The notes: a model not told the origin generated them from the letters alone. A stretch of 64,000 nucleotides of DNA from Amycolatopsis bullii (GCF_014654205.1 NZ_BNAW01000010.1:1-64000), one strand, 5' to 3'; positions 41,116 to 48,843 are shown, counted from the first letter of the stretch. Made by a program: numbers and translations.

Positions 41116-42647
41116 TTGTCCTTGGGGTTCTTCGGCAGCTTGAACTTCGTCGGGTCGAAGCCCGGGACGTCGTTCATGCCGCCGAGCTGCGACAGGTCGG
41201 GCATCCCGCCTGGCATCTGCCCGCCGGGGGGCAGCATCGGCATGCCGCCGGGGAAGCCGCCGCGGACCTTGGGGGGCGTGGGACCGCGGCCCTTCTTGCC
41301 CTTCTTGCCCTTGCGCTTGGAGCTGCCGCCGCCACCGCCGAAGCCGAACCGGCCGGCCATCTGGGCCATCATCTTGCGGGCCTCGAAGAACCGGTTGACC
41401 AGGTCGTTGACCTCGCGGACGGTGACGCCCGAGCCGTTCGCGATGCGCAGGCGCCGCGACCCGTTGATCAGCTTCGGGTCTTCGCGCTCGGCCGGGGTCA
41501 TGCCGCGGATGATCGCCTGCAGCTTGTCGAGGTGCTTGTCGTCGACCTGGGCGAGCTGGTCCTTCATCTGGCCGGCACCCGGGAGCATGCCGAGCAGGTT
41601 GCCGATCGGGCCCATCTTGCGGACCGCGAGCATCTGCTCGAGGAAGTCCTCCAGCGTGAGCTGGCCGCTGGAGAGCTTCTCGGCGGCCTTCTCGGCCTGC
41701 TTCTGGTCGAAGGCCTGCTCGGCCTGCTCGATCAGGGTGAGGACGTCACCCATGCCGAGGATCCGCGACGCCATCCGGTCCGGGTGGAAGGTGTCGAAGT
41801 CCTCGAGCTTCTCGCCGTTGGAGGCGAAGAGGATCGGCTGGCCGGTGATCTCGCGGACGCTCAGCGCGGCACCACCGCGGGCGTCGCCGTCGAGCTTGGT
41901 GAGCACGACGCCGCTGAAGCCGACGCCGTCCTGGAACGCCTGCGCCGTGGTCACGGCGTCCTGGCCGATCATCGCGTCGACGACGAACAGGACTTCGTCG
42001 GGCTCGACCGCGTCGCGGATGTCGGCGGCCTGCTTCATCAGCTCTTCGTCGACGCCCAGGCGGCCCGCGGTGTCGACCACGACGACGTCGTGCTGCGCGT
42101 GCTTGGCCTCGGCGATGGCGCGGCGGGCGACGTCGACCGGGTCGCCGACGCCGTTGCCCGGCTCGGGCGCGAAGGTGACGACGCCGGCGCGCTCGCCGAC
42201 GACCTGCAGCTGCGTGACGGCGTTCGGGCGCTGGAGGTCGCAGGCGACCAGCATCGGCGCGTGGCCCTGCTTCTTCAGCCACAGGGCGAGCTTGCCGGCC
42301 AGCGTCGTCTTGCCCGCACCTTGCAGACCGGCGAGCATGATCACGGTCGGCGGGGTCTTGGCCAGGTTCAGCCGGCGCGTCTCGCCGCCGAGGATCCCGA
42401 CGAGCTCCTCGTTGACGATCTTGACGACCTGCTGCGCGGGGTTGAGCGCCTGGGAGACCTCGGCGCCCTTCGCCCGCTCCTTGATCCTCGCGATGAAGGT
42501 CTTGACCACGCCGAGGGCGACGTCCGCCTCCAGCAGCGCGATGCGGATCTCGCGCGCGGTGGCGTCGATGTCGGCGTCGGACAGCCTGCCCTTGCGCGTG
42601 AGCGTCTGCAGGGCGGCGGTGAGCCGATCGGAGAGGGTGTCGAACAC
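41112..42647 (-). CDS. ffh: Signal recognition particle protein Ffh
   Basis: This 511-residue protein starts at GTG 42647 (FDTLSDRLTAALQTLTRKGR). The N domain is followed by the SRP GTPase: G1 GLQGAGKTTLAGKLALWLKK, DTAGRLGVDEELM, TKLDGDARGGAALSVREITG. The methionine-rich M domain begins near DFLEQMLAVRKMGPIGNLLG. The C-terminal tail is Gly/Met/Pro-rich (GGFPGGMPMLPPGGQMPGGM). It targets nascent membrane proteins with 4.5S RNA and FtsY. The frame is open upstream, but conserved residues begin at this GTG. Confidence 0.97.
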   Translation of the reverse strand: MFDTLSDRLTAALQTLTRKGRLSDADIDATAREIRIALLEADVALGVVKTFIARIKERAKGAEVSQALNPAQQVVKIVNEELVGILGGETRRLNLAKTPPTVIMLAGLQGAGKTTLAGKLALWLKKQGHAPMLVACDLQRPNAVTQLQVVGERAGVVTFAPEPGNGVGDPVDVARRAIAEAKHAQHDVVVVDTAGRLGVDEELMKQAADIRDAVEPDEVLFVVDAMIGQDAVTTAQAFQDGVGFSGVVLTKLDGDARGGAALSVREITGQPILFASNGEKLEDFDTFHPDRMASRILGMGDVLTLIEQAEQAFDQKQAEKAAEKLSSGQLTLEDFLEQMLAVRKMGPIGNLLGMLPGAGQMKDQLAQVDDKHLDKLQAIIRGMTPAEREDPKLINGSRRLRIANGSGVTVREVNDLVNRFFEARKMMAQMAGRFGFGGGGGSSKRKGKKGKKGRGPTPPKVRGGFPGGMPMLPPGGQMPGGMPDLSQLGGMNDVPGFDPTKFKLPKNPKDN

Positions 42648-42842
42648 GGGTGTGCACGCTCCAGCTGGGTCGATGGTGGCGCGCCGGACTCGGCCGGCTT
42701 TGTCGAGGGTAGTCGCTCCGGCTCCTTCCCTTCGCGGGTGTGCGCGCAGTAGTACGCGTACGTTAACCACTGTTCGACGCACTTCCGAGTGGATGTCGCC
42801 AAATCAGTGGCACATTGCCCGGATTTTGGTAAACATAGGTGC

Positions 42843-44621
42843 ATGACCTCAGTCCCCGTCCTGCACGAACCGGCCGGCGACACCGACGAACCGGTGCCGC
42901 TGCGGCGGATCGCCGGCCTGTTCCGCCCGCACCGCGGGCCGCTCGCCGCGCTGTTCGCGCTGATCGTCGTGCAGGCCGGCCTCGGCGTCGTCTCGCCGTT
43001 CCTGCTGCGCGAAATCCTCGACGACGCCCTGCCGCACCGGGACACCCTGCTGATCAGCCTGCTGGCGGCCGGGATGATCGGCTGCGCGGTCGGCAGCGGC
43101 TCGCTCGGCGTCGCCACCACCGGGCTGTCCAACACCATCGGGCAACGGGTCATGAACGAGCTGCGCGTCTCGGTCTACGGCCACCTGCAGCGGATGTCGC
43201 TCGGCTTCTTCACCCGGACGAAGAGCGGCGAAGTGCTCTCGCGGGTGTTCAACGACATCGGCGGAGTCGACAACGTGATCACCACGACGGCCGGGTCGAT
43301 GGTGCAGAACGCGACCACGACGATCGCCATCGCGGTGGCCCTGGTCGCGCTCGACTGGCAACTCGCGGCGCTGTCACTCGTCGTCGTCCCGCTTTTCCTG
43401 CTGTTCACGCTGCGGCTGGGCAAGAAGCGGCGGACCCTGGCCCGCGGCCGGACCCGCCGGATGGCCCGGCTGACGACGATGGTCGAGGAGTCGCTGTCGG
43501 TCACCGGGGTGCTGCTCGCCAAGACGATGGGCAACGAACGGGCCATGCGCGAGCGGTTCGGTGCCGAATCGCGGGAGATCGCCTCGCTGGAACGGGCGGC
43601 CGCGCTGGCCGGCCGCTGGCAGACGGCGTCGCGGGCGATGAGCCTGACGGTGATCCCGGCGCTGGTCTACTGGATCGCCGGGCTGGCGCTGGCGGGCGGT
43701 GCGTCGCCGATCTCGCTCGGCACCGTCGTGGCGTTCACCAGCATGCTCAACCGGCTGGTGGCGCCGGCGAGCGCGATGCAGAGCATCGGGCAGAACGTGG
43801 CGACGTCGAAGGCGTTGTTCGGCCGCATCTTCGAGGTCCTGGACCTCCCGGTGGAGATCGCGGACAAGCCGGGTGCTCGGGTGCTGGAGGTGCGCCGCGG
43901 CGACATTGCGATGCGCGGCGTGTCGTTCCGCTACGACGCCGACGGCCCGCCGACGCTGCAGGAGATCGACCTCGACGTGCCGGCCGGGACGACGACGGCA
44001 CTGGTCGGCTCGACCGGCTCGGGCAAGACGACGCTCGCCTACCTGGTCGCCCGGCTGTACGAGGTGAGCAGTGGTTCGGTGACGATCGACGGCACCGACG
44101 TCCGGGACGTCACGCTGGCTTCGCTCGCGGCCGGTGTCGGGCTGGTGTCGCAGGAGACCTACCTCTTCCACGACACCGTGCGGGAGAACCTGCGCTTCGC
44201 CAAGCCGGACGCGACCGACGACGAGATCGAGCGGGCGGCGAAGGCCGCGCACATCCACGACACCCTCGCCGGGCTGCCGGAGGGGTACGACACGGTCGTC
44301 GGCCAGCGGGGGTACCGGTTCTCCGGCGGCGAGAAGCAGCGGATGGCGATCGCCCGGATCCTGCTGCGCAACCCACCCGTGCTCATCCTCGACGAGGCGA
44401 CCAGCGCGCTCGACACCCGCACCGAGCGCTCGGTGCAGGCCGAGCTCGACCGGCTCGCCGCGGGCCGCACGACGCTGACGATCGCCCACCGGCTGTCCAC
44501 TGTGGAGCACGCCGACCAGATCGTGGTGCTGCACGAGGGCCGGATCGCCGAAAGGGGGACACACGACGAACTGCTGGCGCGCGACGGGCGTTATGCCCGG
44601 CTGGTCCGCGGAACCGCCTAA
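42843..44621 (+). CDS. ABC transporter, fused membrane and ATPase domains (exporter type)
   Basis: This 592-residue half-transporter has six transmembrane helices in residues about 35-330 (PLAALFALIVVQAGLGVVSP, LLISLLAAGMIGCAVGSGSL and others). The nucleotide-binding domain has Walker A ALVGSTGSGKTTLAYLVARL, Q-loop VSQETYLF, signature YRFSGGEKQRMAIARILLRN, Walker B VLILDEATSALD and the switch His in LTIAHRLSTVEHAD. The signature FSGGE differs from LSGGQ, as in many lipid/multidrug exporters. It would act as a homodimer. A MarR-type gene follows by 9 bp and probably regulates it. Confidence 0.95.
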   Translation: MTSVPVLHEPAGDTDEPVPLRRIAGLFRPHRGPLAALFALIVVQAGLGVVSPFLLREILDDALPHRDTLLISLLAAGMIGCAVGSGSLGVATTGLSNTIGQRVMNELRVSVYGHLQRMSLGFFTRTKSGEVLSRVFNDIGGVDNVITTTAGSMVQNATTTIAIAVALVALDWQLAALSLVVVPLFLLFTLRLGKKRRTLARGRTRRMARLTTMVEESLSVTGVLLAKTMGNERAMRERFGAESREIASLERAAALAGRWQTASRAMSLTVIPALVYWIAGLALAGGASPISLGTVVAFTSMLNRLVAPASAMQSIGQNVATSKALFGRIFEVLDLPVEIADKPGARVLEVRRGDIAMRGVSFRYDADGPPTLQEIDLDVPAGTTTALVGSTGSGKTTLAYLVARLYEVSSGSVTIDGTDVRDVTLASLAAGVGLVSQETYLFHDTVRENLRFAKPDATDDEIERAAKAAHIHDTLAGLPEGYDTVVGQRGYRFSGGEKQRMAIARILLRNPPVLILDEATSALDTRTERSVQAELDRLAAGRTTLTIAHRLSTVEHADQIVVLHEGRIAERGTHDELLARDGRYARLVRGTA

Positions 44622-44630
44622 TCTGGGGCC

Positions 44631-45110
44631 ATGCACACCGAACCGGCCCGGACCCTGGACGAGACCGCCGCGCGGGTCACCGCGGACGCCGAACTCGCCG
44701 ACCTGTCCCGGCGGGTGCGCGAAGGCGTCGGGCGGCTGAACTGGCGGATGCGCGCGGAAGCCGACCGGCACATCCCCGGGCCGGCGGTGCTCGCGGTGCT
44801 GAGCCGGCTCTACCGCGCGGGCACGCAGACGCCGACCGAGCTGGCCGAAGCGGAACGGCTGCAGCCGCAGTCGCTCACCCGCATCCTGGCCTCGCTCGAC
44901 GTCCGCGGCCACATCGAGCGGACGCCGGATCCCGACGACGGGCGCCGGTCACGGGTCAGCATCACCGACGAGGGCCTGGCCGTCCTGCGCCGGTACAGCA
45001 CCCAACGCGAACGGTGGCTGGCCGGGGCACTCGAATCGACGCTCTCGCCGACCGAGCAGCAACTGCTCCGGCTGGCCGCCGACCTGCTGATCCGGGTCGC
45101 GGACGCCTGA
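44631..45110 (+). CDS. MarR-family transcriptional regulator
   Basis: This 159-residue protein has a central winged helix-turn-helix at about residues 45-110: AVLAVLSRLYRAGTQTPTEL, AEAERLQPQSLTRILASLDV, HIERTPDPDDGRRSRVSITD (the wing with DxRR). Flanking dimerisation helices are present. It is co-transcribed with the ABC exporter, a typical efflux repressor arrangement. Its stop codon is the first part of a 15-bp perfect terminator stem. Confidence 0.92.
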   Translation: MHTEPARTLDETAARVTADAELADLSRRVREGVGRLNWRMRAEADRHIPGPAVLAVLSRLYRAGTQTPTELAEAERLQPQSLTRILASLDVRGHIERTPDPDDGRRSRVSITDEGLAVLRRYSTQRERWLAGALESTLSPTEQQLLRLAADLLIRVADA

Positions 45111-45151
45111 AGGCTGCCGTGGAGACCCCTCGATCCCTCCACGGCAGCCTT
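45110..45151 (+). terminator. Terminator after the ABC/MarR operon
   Basis: AAGGCTGCCGTGGAG (45110-45124) pairs perfectly with CTCCACGGCAGCCTT (45137-45151): a 15-bp stem and 12-nt loop. It overlaps the last base of the marR-type stop codon. The 240 bp from here to the convergent ku gene (45,152-45,391) are GC-rich, and I see no gene in them. Confidence 0.9.
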
Positions 45152-45391
45152 CGGACACCCCCTCGGGGGTTCCGCGCCGCCTCCCCGCGGTGCGGAACGG
45201 GTTCCGGAAACGGGCCGCTCCTCCTTCGGCCCGCCCCGGAACCCTGGCGTCTGGACGGCTCACCTCCCCAGGGGCCGTCCGGACTTCCCCCCTCGTCAGC
45301 GATCCGGTATCCGCTGACAGGAAGAAGTCTGCCGCGCCGCGGGGTGGCGGGTTGAGTGTGAGAACCCTCAATTACCCGTGGGTAGTAATAC

Positions 45392-46264
45392 TCAAGGCGT
45401 CTTGGTGCGACTGCGGGCCGCGGCTCGCTTCGCCGTCGTCCGCGCCTTCGCGGCCCTCGACGCGGCCGCCTTGGCCTTCGTGACGGCCGCGTTGCGCGCA
45501 TCCTCCGCTTCGGCGGCGTTCTCCTGCAACGCCGCCAGCAGGCGGGTTACTCCCTCGGCCTGTTCGGCGGCCGTCGGCTGGACGACCTCGGCGCCGTCGA
45601 TCTTCGCCTGGACCAACGCCTCGAAGGCCTCGCGGTAACGGTCGGGGTACCGGCCGGGGTCGAACTCGCCGGTCAGCTCCTCGACCAGGTTCACCGCGCG
45701 CCGCAGCTCGCCGGGCCGGATGTCGACGTCGGCGTGCCGGAACGGGAAGTCGGGGCTGCGCACCTCGTCCGGCCACCGCATCGTCTCCAGCACGATCACC
45801 TGGTCGCGCACGCGCAGCGCGCCCAGCGTTTCGCGGCGGCGCAGCGCGACGGTGACCAGCGCGAGCCGGCCCGACTGCTGGAGAGCCTCGCTGAACAGCA
45901 CGTACGGCTTCGTCCCCGCCGGTTCGGGTTCGAGGTAGTAGCTCTTGGCGAACCAGAGCGGATCGACGTCGGGCGCCGGGGCGAACCCGCGGATGGCGAT
46001 CGTGCGGCCCGGCATCGGGAGCGACGCCAGCTCGTGGTCGGACAGCAGGACGACGTCGCCGCCGGGGACGGGGTAGCCGCGGACCATCTCCTCGGGCGGC
46101 ACCTCGTCGCCGTCGATCTCGCACACGCGCTTGACCCGGATGCGGCCGCCGTCGGTCTCGTGCACCTGGTGCAGCGGGATCTCCCGCTCCTCGGTGGCGC
46201 TGTACGCCTTCACCGGGATGGCGTAACTACCGAACCCGATCGTGCCCGTCCACACTGCGCGCAT
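45392..46264 (-). CDS. ku: Non-homologous end joining protein Ku
   Basis: This 290-residue protein starts at ATG 46264 (MRAVWTGTIGFGSYAIPVKA), chosen because GGAGGT lies seven bases upstream; a GTG three codons earlier also fits. Conserved Ku bridge segments are present: VKRVCEIDGDEVPPEEMVRG, LLSDHELASLPMPGRTIAIR, YYLEPEPAGTKPYVLFSEAL and LETMRWPDEVRSPDF. The C-terminus is a Lys/Arg/Ala-rich tail (KARTTAKRAAARSRTKTP) that helps DNA threading. It bridges double-strand breaks for LigD, which is not in the window. Confidence 0.95.
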   Translation of the reverse strand: MRAVWTGTIGFGSYAIPVKAYSATEEREIPLHQVHETDGGRIRVKRVCEIDGDEVPPEEMVRGYPVPGGDVVLLSDHELASLPMPGRTIAIRGFAPAPDVDPLWFAKSYYLEPEPAGTKPYVLFSEALQQSGRLALVTVALRRRETLGALRVRDQVIVLETMRWPDEVRSPDFPFRHADVDIRPGELRRAVNLVEELTGEFDPGRYPDRYREAFEALVQAKIDGAEVVQPTAAEQAEGVTRLLAALQENAAEAEDARNAAVTKAKAAASRAAKARTTAKRAAARSRTKTP

Positions 46265-46317
46265 CCGTGCCACCTCCGCAGCTCCCAGGCTAGACAGCGG
46301 CTACGGCGGATCGACAG

Positions 46318-46680
46318 CTACAAACGGGTGTCAGGCGAGACAGATTCGCTCACACATTCGAAGGACGGCGTGACCTCGTCGAGCGCCTCCGCCGAGCACC
46401 GGGAGGCGATCGCGGCCGCGCGGAGCACCTCGGTGACCACCTCGACGTCGAGCGGCGGGGCCGCGGCGAGGGCGGCCGAACCGCCTTCGACCCGGGCGGC
46501 GAGGCCGGCGAGGGCGTGGGAAATCGCTTCCTGGCCGGCGACCAGCTGGGCGACGACGTCGGTGAGCTCGGCCGTCGTGGCGCCCGGACCACCGCAGCGC
46601 AGGCCGGCGGCGAGTTCCTCGGCGCAGGAGCGCAGGTGGGTGGCGACGACGGTCGGCGGCAGCGTCAGCCAATCCTGCAT
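46318..46680 (-). CDS. Small helical hypothetical protein
   Basis: This 120-residue protein starts MQDWLTLPPTVVATHLRSCA after GAGGGGGTGAGCG. It is almost entirely helical and Ala-rich (LTDVVAQLVAGQEAISHALA, VEVVTEVLRAAAIASRCSAE), with no signal peptide, and resembles in size and character ESX/WXG100-associated or DUF-type helical proteins, without a WXG motif. It lies upstream of ku on the same strand and divergent from the TetR gene. The function is unknown. Confidence 0.6.
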   Translation of the reverse strand: MQDWLTLPPTVVATHLRSCAEELAAGLRCGGPGATTAELTDVVAQLVAGQEAISHALAGLAARVEGGSAALAAAPPLDVEVVTEVLRAAAIASRCSAEALDEVTPSFECVSESVSPDTRL

Positions 46681-46764
46681 CGCTCACCCCCTCGGGCCGG
46701 TCGAAGCAGCCATAGTGCCACCGCACGCGCCGTGACCGGACGCGACACACCGCCGCCCGCATAT

Positions 46765-46794
46765 TTGACCGAGCGTTCTCGATACGACTAAGGT
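46765..46794 (+). promoter_or_regulatory. Promoter of the TetR/SDR operon with embedded operator-like sequence
   Basis: TTGACC (46765-46770), 18-bp spacer, TAAGGT (46789-46794), then ATG at 46802, so the mRNA is probably leaderless. The -35 overlaps GACCGAGCGTTC, a sequence of the type bound by TetR-family repressors, which suggests autoregulation. Confidence 0.55.
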
Positions 46795-46801
46795 TTCGAT
46801 C

Positions 46802-47389
46802 ATGTCCCGGGTCAAGGAGTTCGACGTCGGCGAAGCCTGCGACGGCGCCCTCACGCTCTTCCGGCGCCAGGGGTACGAGGCGACGTCGGTCAGCGACCTC
46901 GTCGCGCACCTCGGCGTCGCGAAGGCCAGCCTGTACGCCACCTTCGGCACGAAGCACGACCTGTACGTCACGGCGTTGAAGCGGTACGCCGAACGGACCG
47001 ACGCGCGGGTGATGGCCCAGCTGTCGGAGCCGGGTTCCGGGGTGGCCGCGGTGCGCCGGCTCTTCGACGGCTACACCGCGGAAATTCTCGGTGACGACAC
47101 GAAAATGGGCTGCTTCGTGGTCAACGCGGCGGTCGAACTGCTCCCCCACGACCCGGACGTCGCCCGGGTGGTGGAGCGCAGCTGGGACACCCTCGAGGTC
47201 GCCCTCACCATGGCGCTGGAGCGCGCCAGGGTCCAGGACGAACTCCCCGCGGGAAGCGACCCGGCGACGCTGGCGCGTTTCCTGCTCACCGTGCTGCAGG
47301 GACTGCGCGTCCTCGGCAAGGGCAGCGATGCGGCGAGCCGGGTGGGCGCGGCCGTCTCCCAGGCCATGCGCCTGCTTATTCAAGACTGA
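46802..47389 (+). CDS. TetR/AcrR-family transcriptional regulator
   Basis: This 195-residue protein starts MSRVKEFDVGEACDGALTLF. The helix-turn-helix is YEATSVSDLVAHLGVAKASLYATFGTKHDL (about residues 25-54). A ligand domain includes TKMGCFVVNAAVELLPHDPD, the C-terminal domain style of the AcrR_C/TetR_C_16-like group, with one Cys. It is followed 23 bp later by a short-chain dehydrogenase gene on the same strand, its likely target. Confidence 0.92.
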   Translation: MSRVKEFDVGEACDGALTLFRRQGYEATSVSDLVAHLGVAKASLYATFGTKHDLYVTALKRYAERTDARVMAQLSEPGSGVAAVRRLFDGYTAEILGDDTKMGCFVVNAAVELLPHDPDVARVVERSWDTLEVALTMALERARVQDELPAGSDPATLARFLLTVLQGLRVLGKGSDAASRVGAAVSQAMRLLIQD

Positions 47390-47412
47390 TCGGACCAGAA
47401 AGAAGGTACACG

Positions 47413-48165
47413 ATGGGGGCACGTTTCGCGGGCAAGGTCGTCCTGGTGACGGGCGGCGGCTCGGGCATCGGACGGGCGACGGCGCGGGCGTTCGCGGGCG
47501 AAGGCGCGACGGTGGTCGTCGCCGGGCGCGACGAGCGGCGGCTGGCGTCCGCGGTGGCGGAGATCGGCGGCGACGCGAGCGCGGTGACCGTCGACGTGAC
47601 CGAGTCCGCGGACGTGGCGCGGATGGTGGAGACGGTCGTCGCGCGGCACGGCGGGCTGGACGTCGCGTTCAACAACGCGGGCATCCTCGGGTCGCCGGCG
47701 CCGGTCGCGGACCTCGACGAGGACGGCTTCGGCGCGGTGCTGGACACGAACGTCACCGGGACGTGGCTGTGCCTCAAGCACGAGGTCGCGCACATGCGGG
47801 CGCACGGCGGCGGCGCAATCGTCAACATGGCGTCGAACATCGGCGCGCACGGCAGGCTGCCGAACATGGCGGCCTACGCGGCGTCGAAGGCCGCGGTGAG
47901 CGCGCTGACCAGGACGGCGGCGCGCGACCACATCGCCGATGGCGTGCGCATCAACGCCGTCAGCCCGGGCGCGACCGACACGGACATGTCGCGGCGCCCC
48001 GGCGAGACGGACGCCGACCGGGCCGCGCGGCTGAAGGACGCGATCCCGCTGGGCCGGGTGGGTGCCACCGCCGAAGTGGCGGCCGCGGTGCTGTGGCTGG
48101 CTTCGGACGAAGCCGCGTTCACCGTGGGGCACGACCTGGTGGTCGACGGCGGCGCGACCGCCTGA
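47413..48165 (+). CDS. Short-chain dehydrogenase/reductase
   Basis: This 250-residue classical SDR has the cofactor motif VTGGGSGIGRATARAF (residues about 12-27), VAGRDERRL, NNAGILG, and catalytic Ser in IVNMASNIGAHGRLPNM with Tyr/Lys in AAYAASKAAVSALTRTA. The C-terminal substrate loop is INAVSPGATDTDMSRRPGET, and the end is FTVGHDLVVDGGATA. It is probably NADP-dependent, since the residue after strand 2 is Arg. The substrate is unknown; it is probably induced together with the upstream TetR gene. Confidence 0.92.
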   Translation: MGARFAGKVVLVTGGGSGIGRATARAFAGEGATVVVAGRDERRLASAVAEIGGDASAVTVDVTESADVARMVETVVARHGGLDVAFNNAGILGSPAPVADLDEDGFGAVLDTNVTGTWLCLKHEVAHMRAHGGGAIVNMASNIGAHGRLPNMAAYAASKAAVSALTRTAARDHIADGVRINAVSPGATDTDMSRRPGETDADRAARLKDAIPLGRVGATAEVAAAVLWLASDEAAFTVGHDLVVDGGATA

Positions 48166-48221
48166 GCGGCCCCACCCGGGCCGGCGGATGAGGGTGGGCC
48201 GGATCCTCCTCCGGCGCGGGT

Positions 48222-48242
48222 TCACGACTCACGGTTGCGCAT
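48222..48242 (-). CDS. Mini-ORF copy 1, MRNRES
   Basis: ATG CGC AAC CGT GAG TCG TGA, with GAGAGGA nine bases upstream on the minus strand. It is the last copy in the transcription direction. It uses CGT at codon 4, a silent difference from the other copies. Confidence 0.6.
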   Translation of the reverse strand: MRNRES

Positions 48243-48290
48243 GGTGACGATTCCTCTCTCGGGCAGGACGGACGGGGTCCACGACGGGGG

Positions 48291-48311
48291 TCACGACTCG
48301 CGGTTGCGCAC
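48291..48311 (-). CDS. Mini-ORF copy 2, (M)RNRES
   Basis: GTG CGC AAC CGC GAG TCG TGA with AGGAG seven bases upstream. It starts with GTG and uses TCG for the terminal Ser, as in copies 1 and 7. Confidence 0.6.
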   Translation of the reverse strand: MRNRES

Positions 48312-48353
48312 GGCGGCTCTCCTCTCGGGCACGTCGGGATGGACTCGGTGGGG

Positions 48354-48374
48354 TCAGGACTCGCGGTTGCGCAT
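48354..48374 (-). CDS. Mini-ORF copy 3, MRNRES
   Basis: ATG CGC AAC CGC GAG TCC TGA with AAGGAG seven bases upstream. This copy and its leader are closest to the array consensus. Confidence 0.6.
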   Translation of the reverse strand: MRNRES

Positions 48375-48417
48375 GGCGGCTCTCCTTCCGGGCGCGGAAG
48401 AACGGGAATTCAGCAGG

Positions 48418-48438
48418 TCAGGACTCGCGATTACGAAC
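48418..48438 (-). CDS. Mini-ORF copy 4, degenerate start (GTT)
   Basis: GTT CGT AAT CGC GAG TCC TGA with AAAGGAG upstream. The first codon is GTT, not a normal initiator, while codons 2 and 3 show silent changes (CGT, AAT). It is either a decayed copy or evidence that the first residue matters as Val; the peptide sequence is otherwise kept. Confidence 0.4.
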   Translation of the reverse strand, partial: VRNRES

Positions 48439-48480
48439 GACGGCTCTCCTTTCGACGTGGGATGAACAGGGCGCCTCGAC

Positions 48481-48501
48481 TCAGGACTCGCGGTTGCGCA
48501 C
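48481..48501 (-). CDS. Mini-ORF copy 5, (M)RNRES
   Basis: GTG CGC AAC CGC GAG TCC TGA with AAGGAG seven bases upstream. The leader between the Shine-Dalgarno and the start (TGCTGCT) differs from other copies while the spacing is kept. Confidence 0.6.
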   Translation of the reverse strand: MRNRES

Positions 48502-48545
48502 AGCAGCACTCCTTCCGGGCCCGGACGAACGGAGATCACGACAGC

Positions 48546-48566
48546 TCAGGACTCGCGGTTGCGCAC
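48546..48566 (-). CDS. Mini-ORF copy 6, (M)RNRES
   Basis: GTG CGC AAC CGC GAG TCC TGA with AGGAG seven bases upstream. The coding unit is identical to copy 5. Confidence 0.6.
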   Translation of the reverse strand: MRNRES

Positions 48567-48611
48567 GGCAGCTCTCCTCTCGACCACAAGGCGGACAAAG
48601 GGCCCACCGGC

Positions 48612-48632
48612 TCACGACTCGCGGTTGCGCAC
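48612..48632 (-). CDS. Mini-ORF copy 7, (M)RNRES
   Basis: GTG CGC AAC CGC GAG TCG TGA with GGAGGGAGG upstream. The spacer on its 5' side is longer (to copy 8) and contains the 9-bp repeats. Confidence 0.6.
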   Translation of the reverse strand: MRNRES

Positions 48633-48672
48633 GACAGCCTCCCTCCGGCGGTTCGCGCGGACTTCGGGGGCA

Positions 48673-48710
48673 CAGCGGCTCAGCGGGCTCAGCGGGCTCA
48701 GCGGGCTCAG
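48673..48710 (-). repeat. 9-bp tandem repeat CAGCGGGCT, about 4 units
   Basis: CAGCGGCT (48673-48680) is followed by three perfect CAGCGGGCT units (48681-48707) and a partial one. On the minus strand this reads TGAGCCCGC repeats in frame with copy 8, so its stop codon is followed by further in-frame TGA codons every 9 bases. It looks like slippage expansion directly after the first mini-ORF. Confidence 0.75.
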
Positions 48711-48727
48711 GATTCGCGGTTGCGCAT
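48707..48727 (-). CDS. Mini-ORF copy 8, MRNRES (first in transcription order)
   Basis: ATG CGC AAC CGC GAA TCC TGA with AAGGGAGG eight bases upstream; GAA is a silent change. It is nearest the divergent GGDEF gene (start 48844), so a promoter for the array, if there is one, should lie in 48735-48843. Confidence 0.6.
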   Translation of the reverse strand: MRNRES

Positions 48728-48843
48728 GGCGGCGGCCTCCCTTCACTGCTCCGAACGTGTGGCAATCATCGATCGCGGCCGCCCGGTGTGGTGGGGTGGA
48801 TGTGGATCGTCGGATCACCCAGGGGAGTTGCACCGCCTTGAGT

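Larger units (their letters stand above)
48222..48727 (-). repeat. Array of eight tandem hexapeptide mini-ORF cassettes (M/V-RNRES)
   Basis: Eight 21-bp units on the minus strand read (A/G)TG CGC AAC CGC GAG TC(C/G) TGA. They begin (at the stop end) at 48222, 48291, 48354, 48418, 48481, 48546, 48612 and 48707, so the spacing is 69, 63, 64, 63, 65, 66 and 95 bp. Each is preceded by a purine-rich Shine-Dalgarno (mostly AGGAGAGCCGCC) 7-9 nt from the start codon. Spacers are otherwise unlike each other. All codon differences are silent or ATG/GTG changes; copy 4 has GTT at the start. The array lies between the SDR and GGDEF genes and fills a 678-bp gap. Confidence 0.85.

Noticed and set aside
42752..42761. 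Palindrome GTACGCGTAC between ffh and the ABC exporter as a MarR operator
   Set aside because: Perfect but only 10 bp, no second copy, and closer to the ffh leader than to the exporter start; too weak to list.
39271..42846. A 1191-codon open frame on the plus strand
   Set aside because: It lies antisense to CPBP, amidohydrolase and ffh, all certain genes; composition is typical of antisense reading.
48222..48727. CRISPR array
   Set aside because: The periodicity is CRISPR-like, but units are 21 bp with ribosome-binding sites and vary at wobble positions, spacers are similar in GC to flanks, and there are no cas genes.
48222..48727. Microcin C7-type peptide precursor
   Set aside because: The size is similar, but the peptide ends in Ser, not the Asn needed for MccB modification, and no MccB-like gene is in the window.
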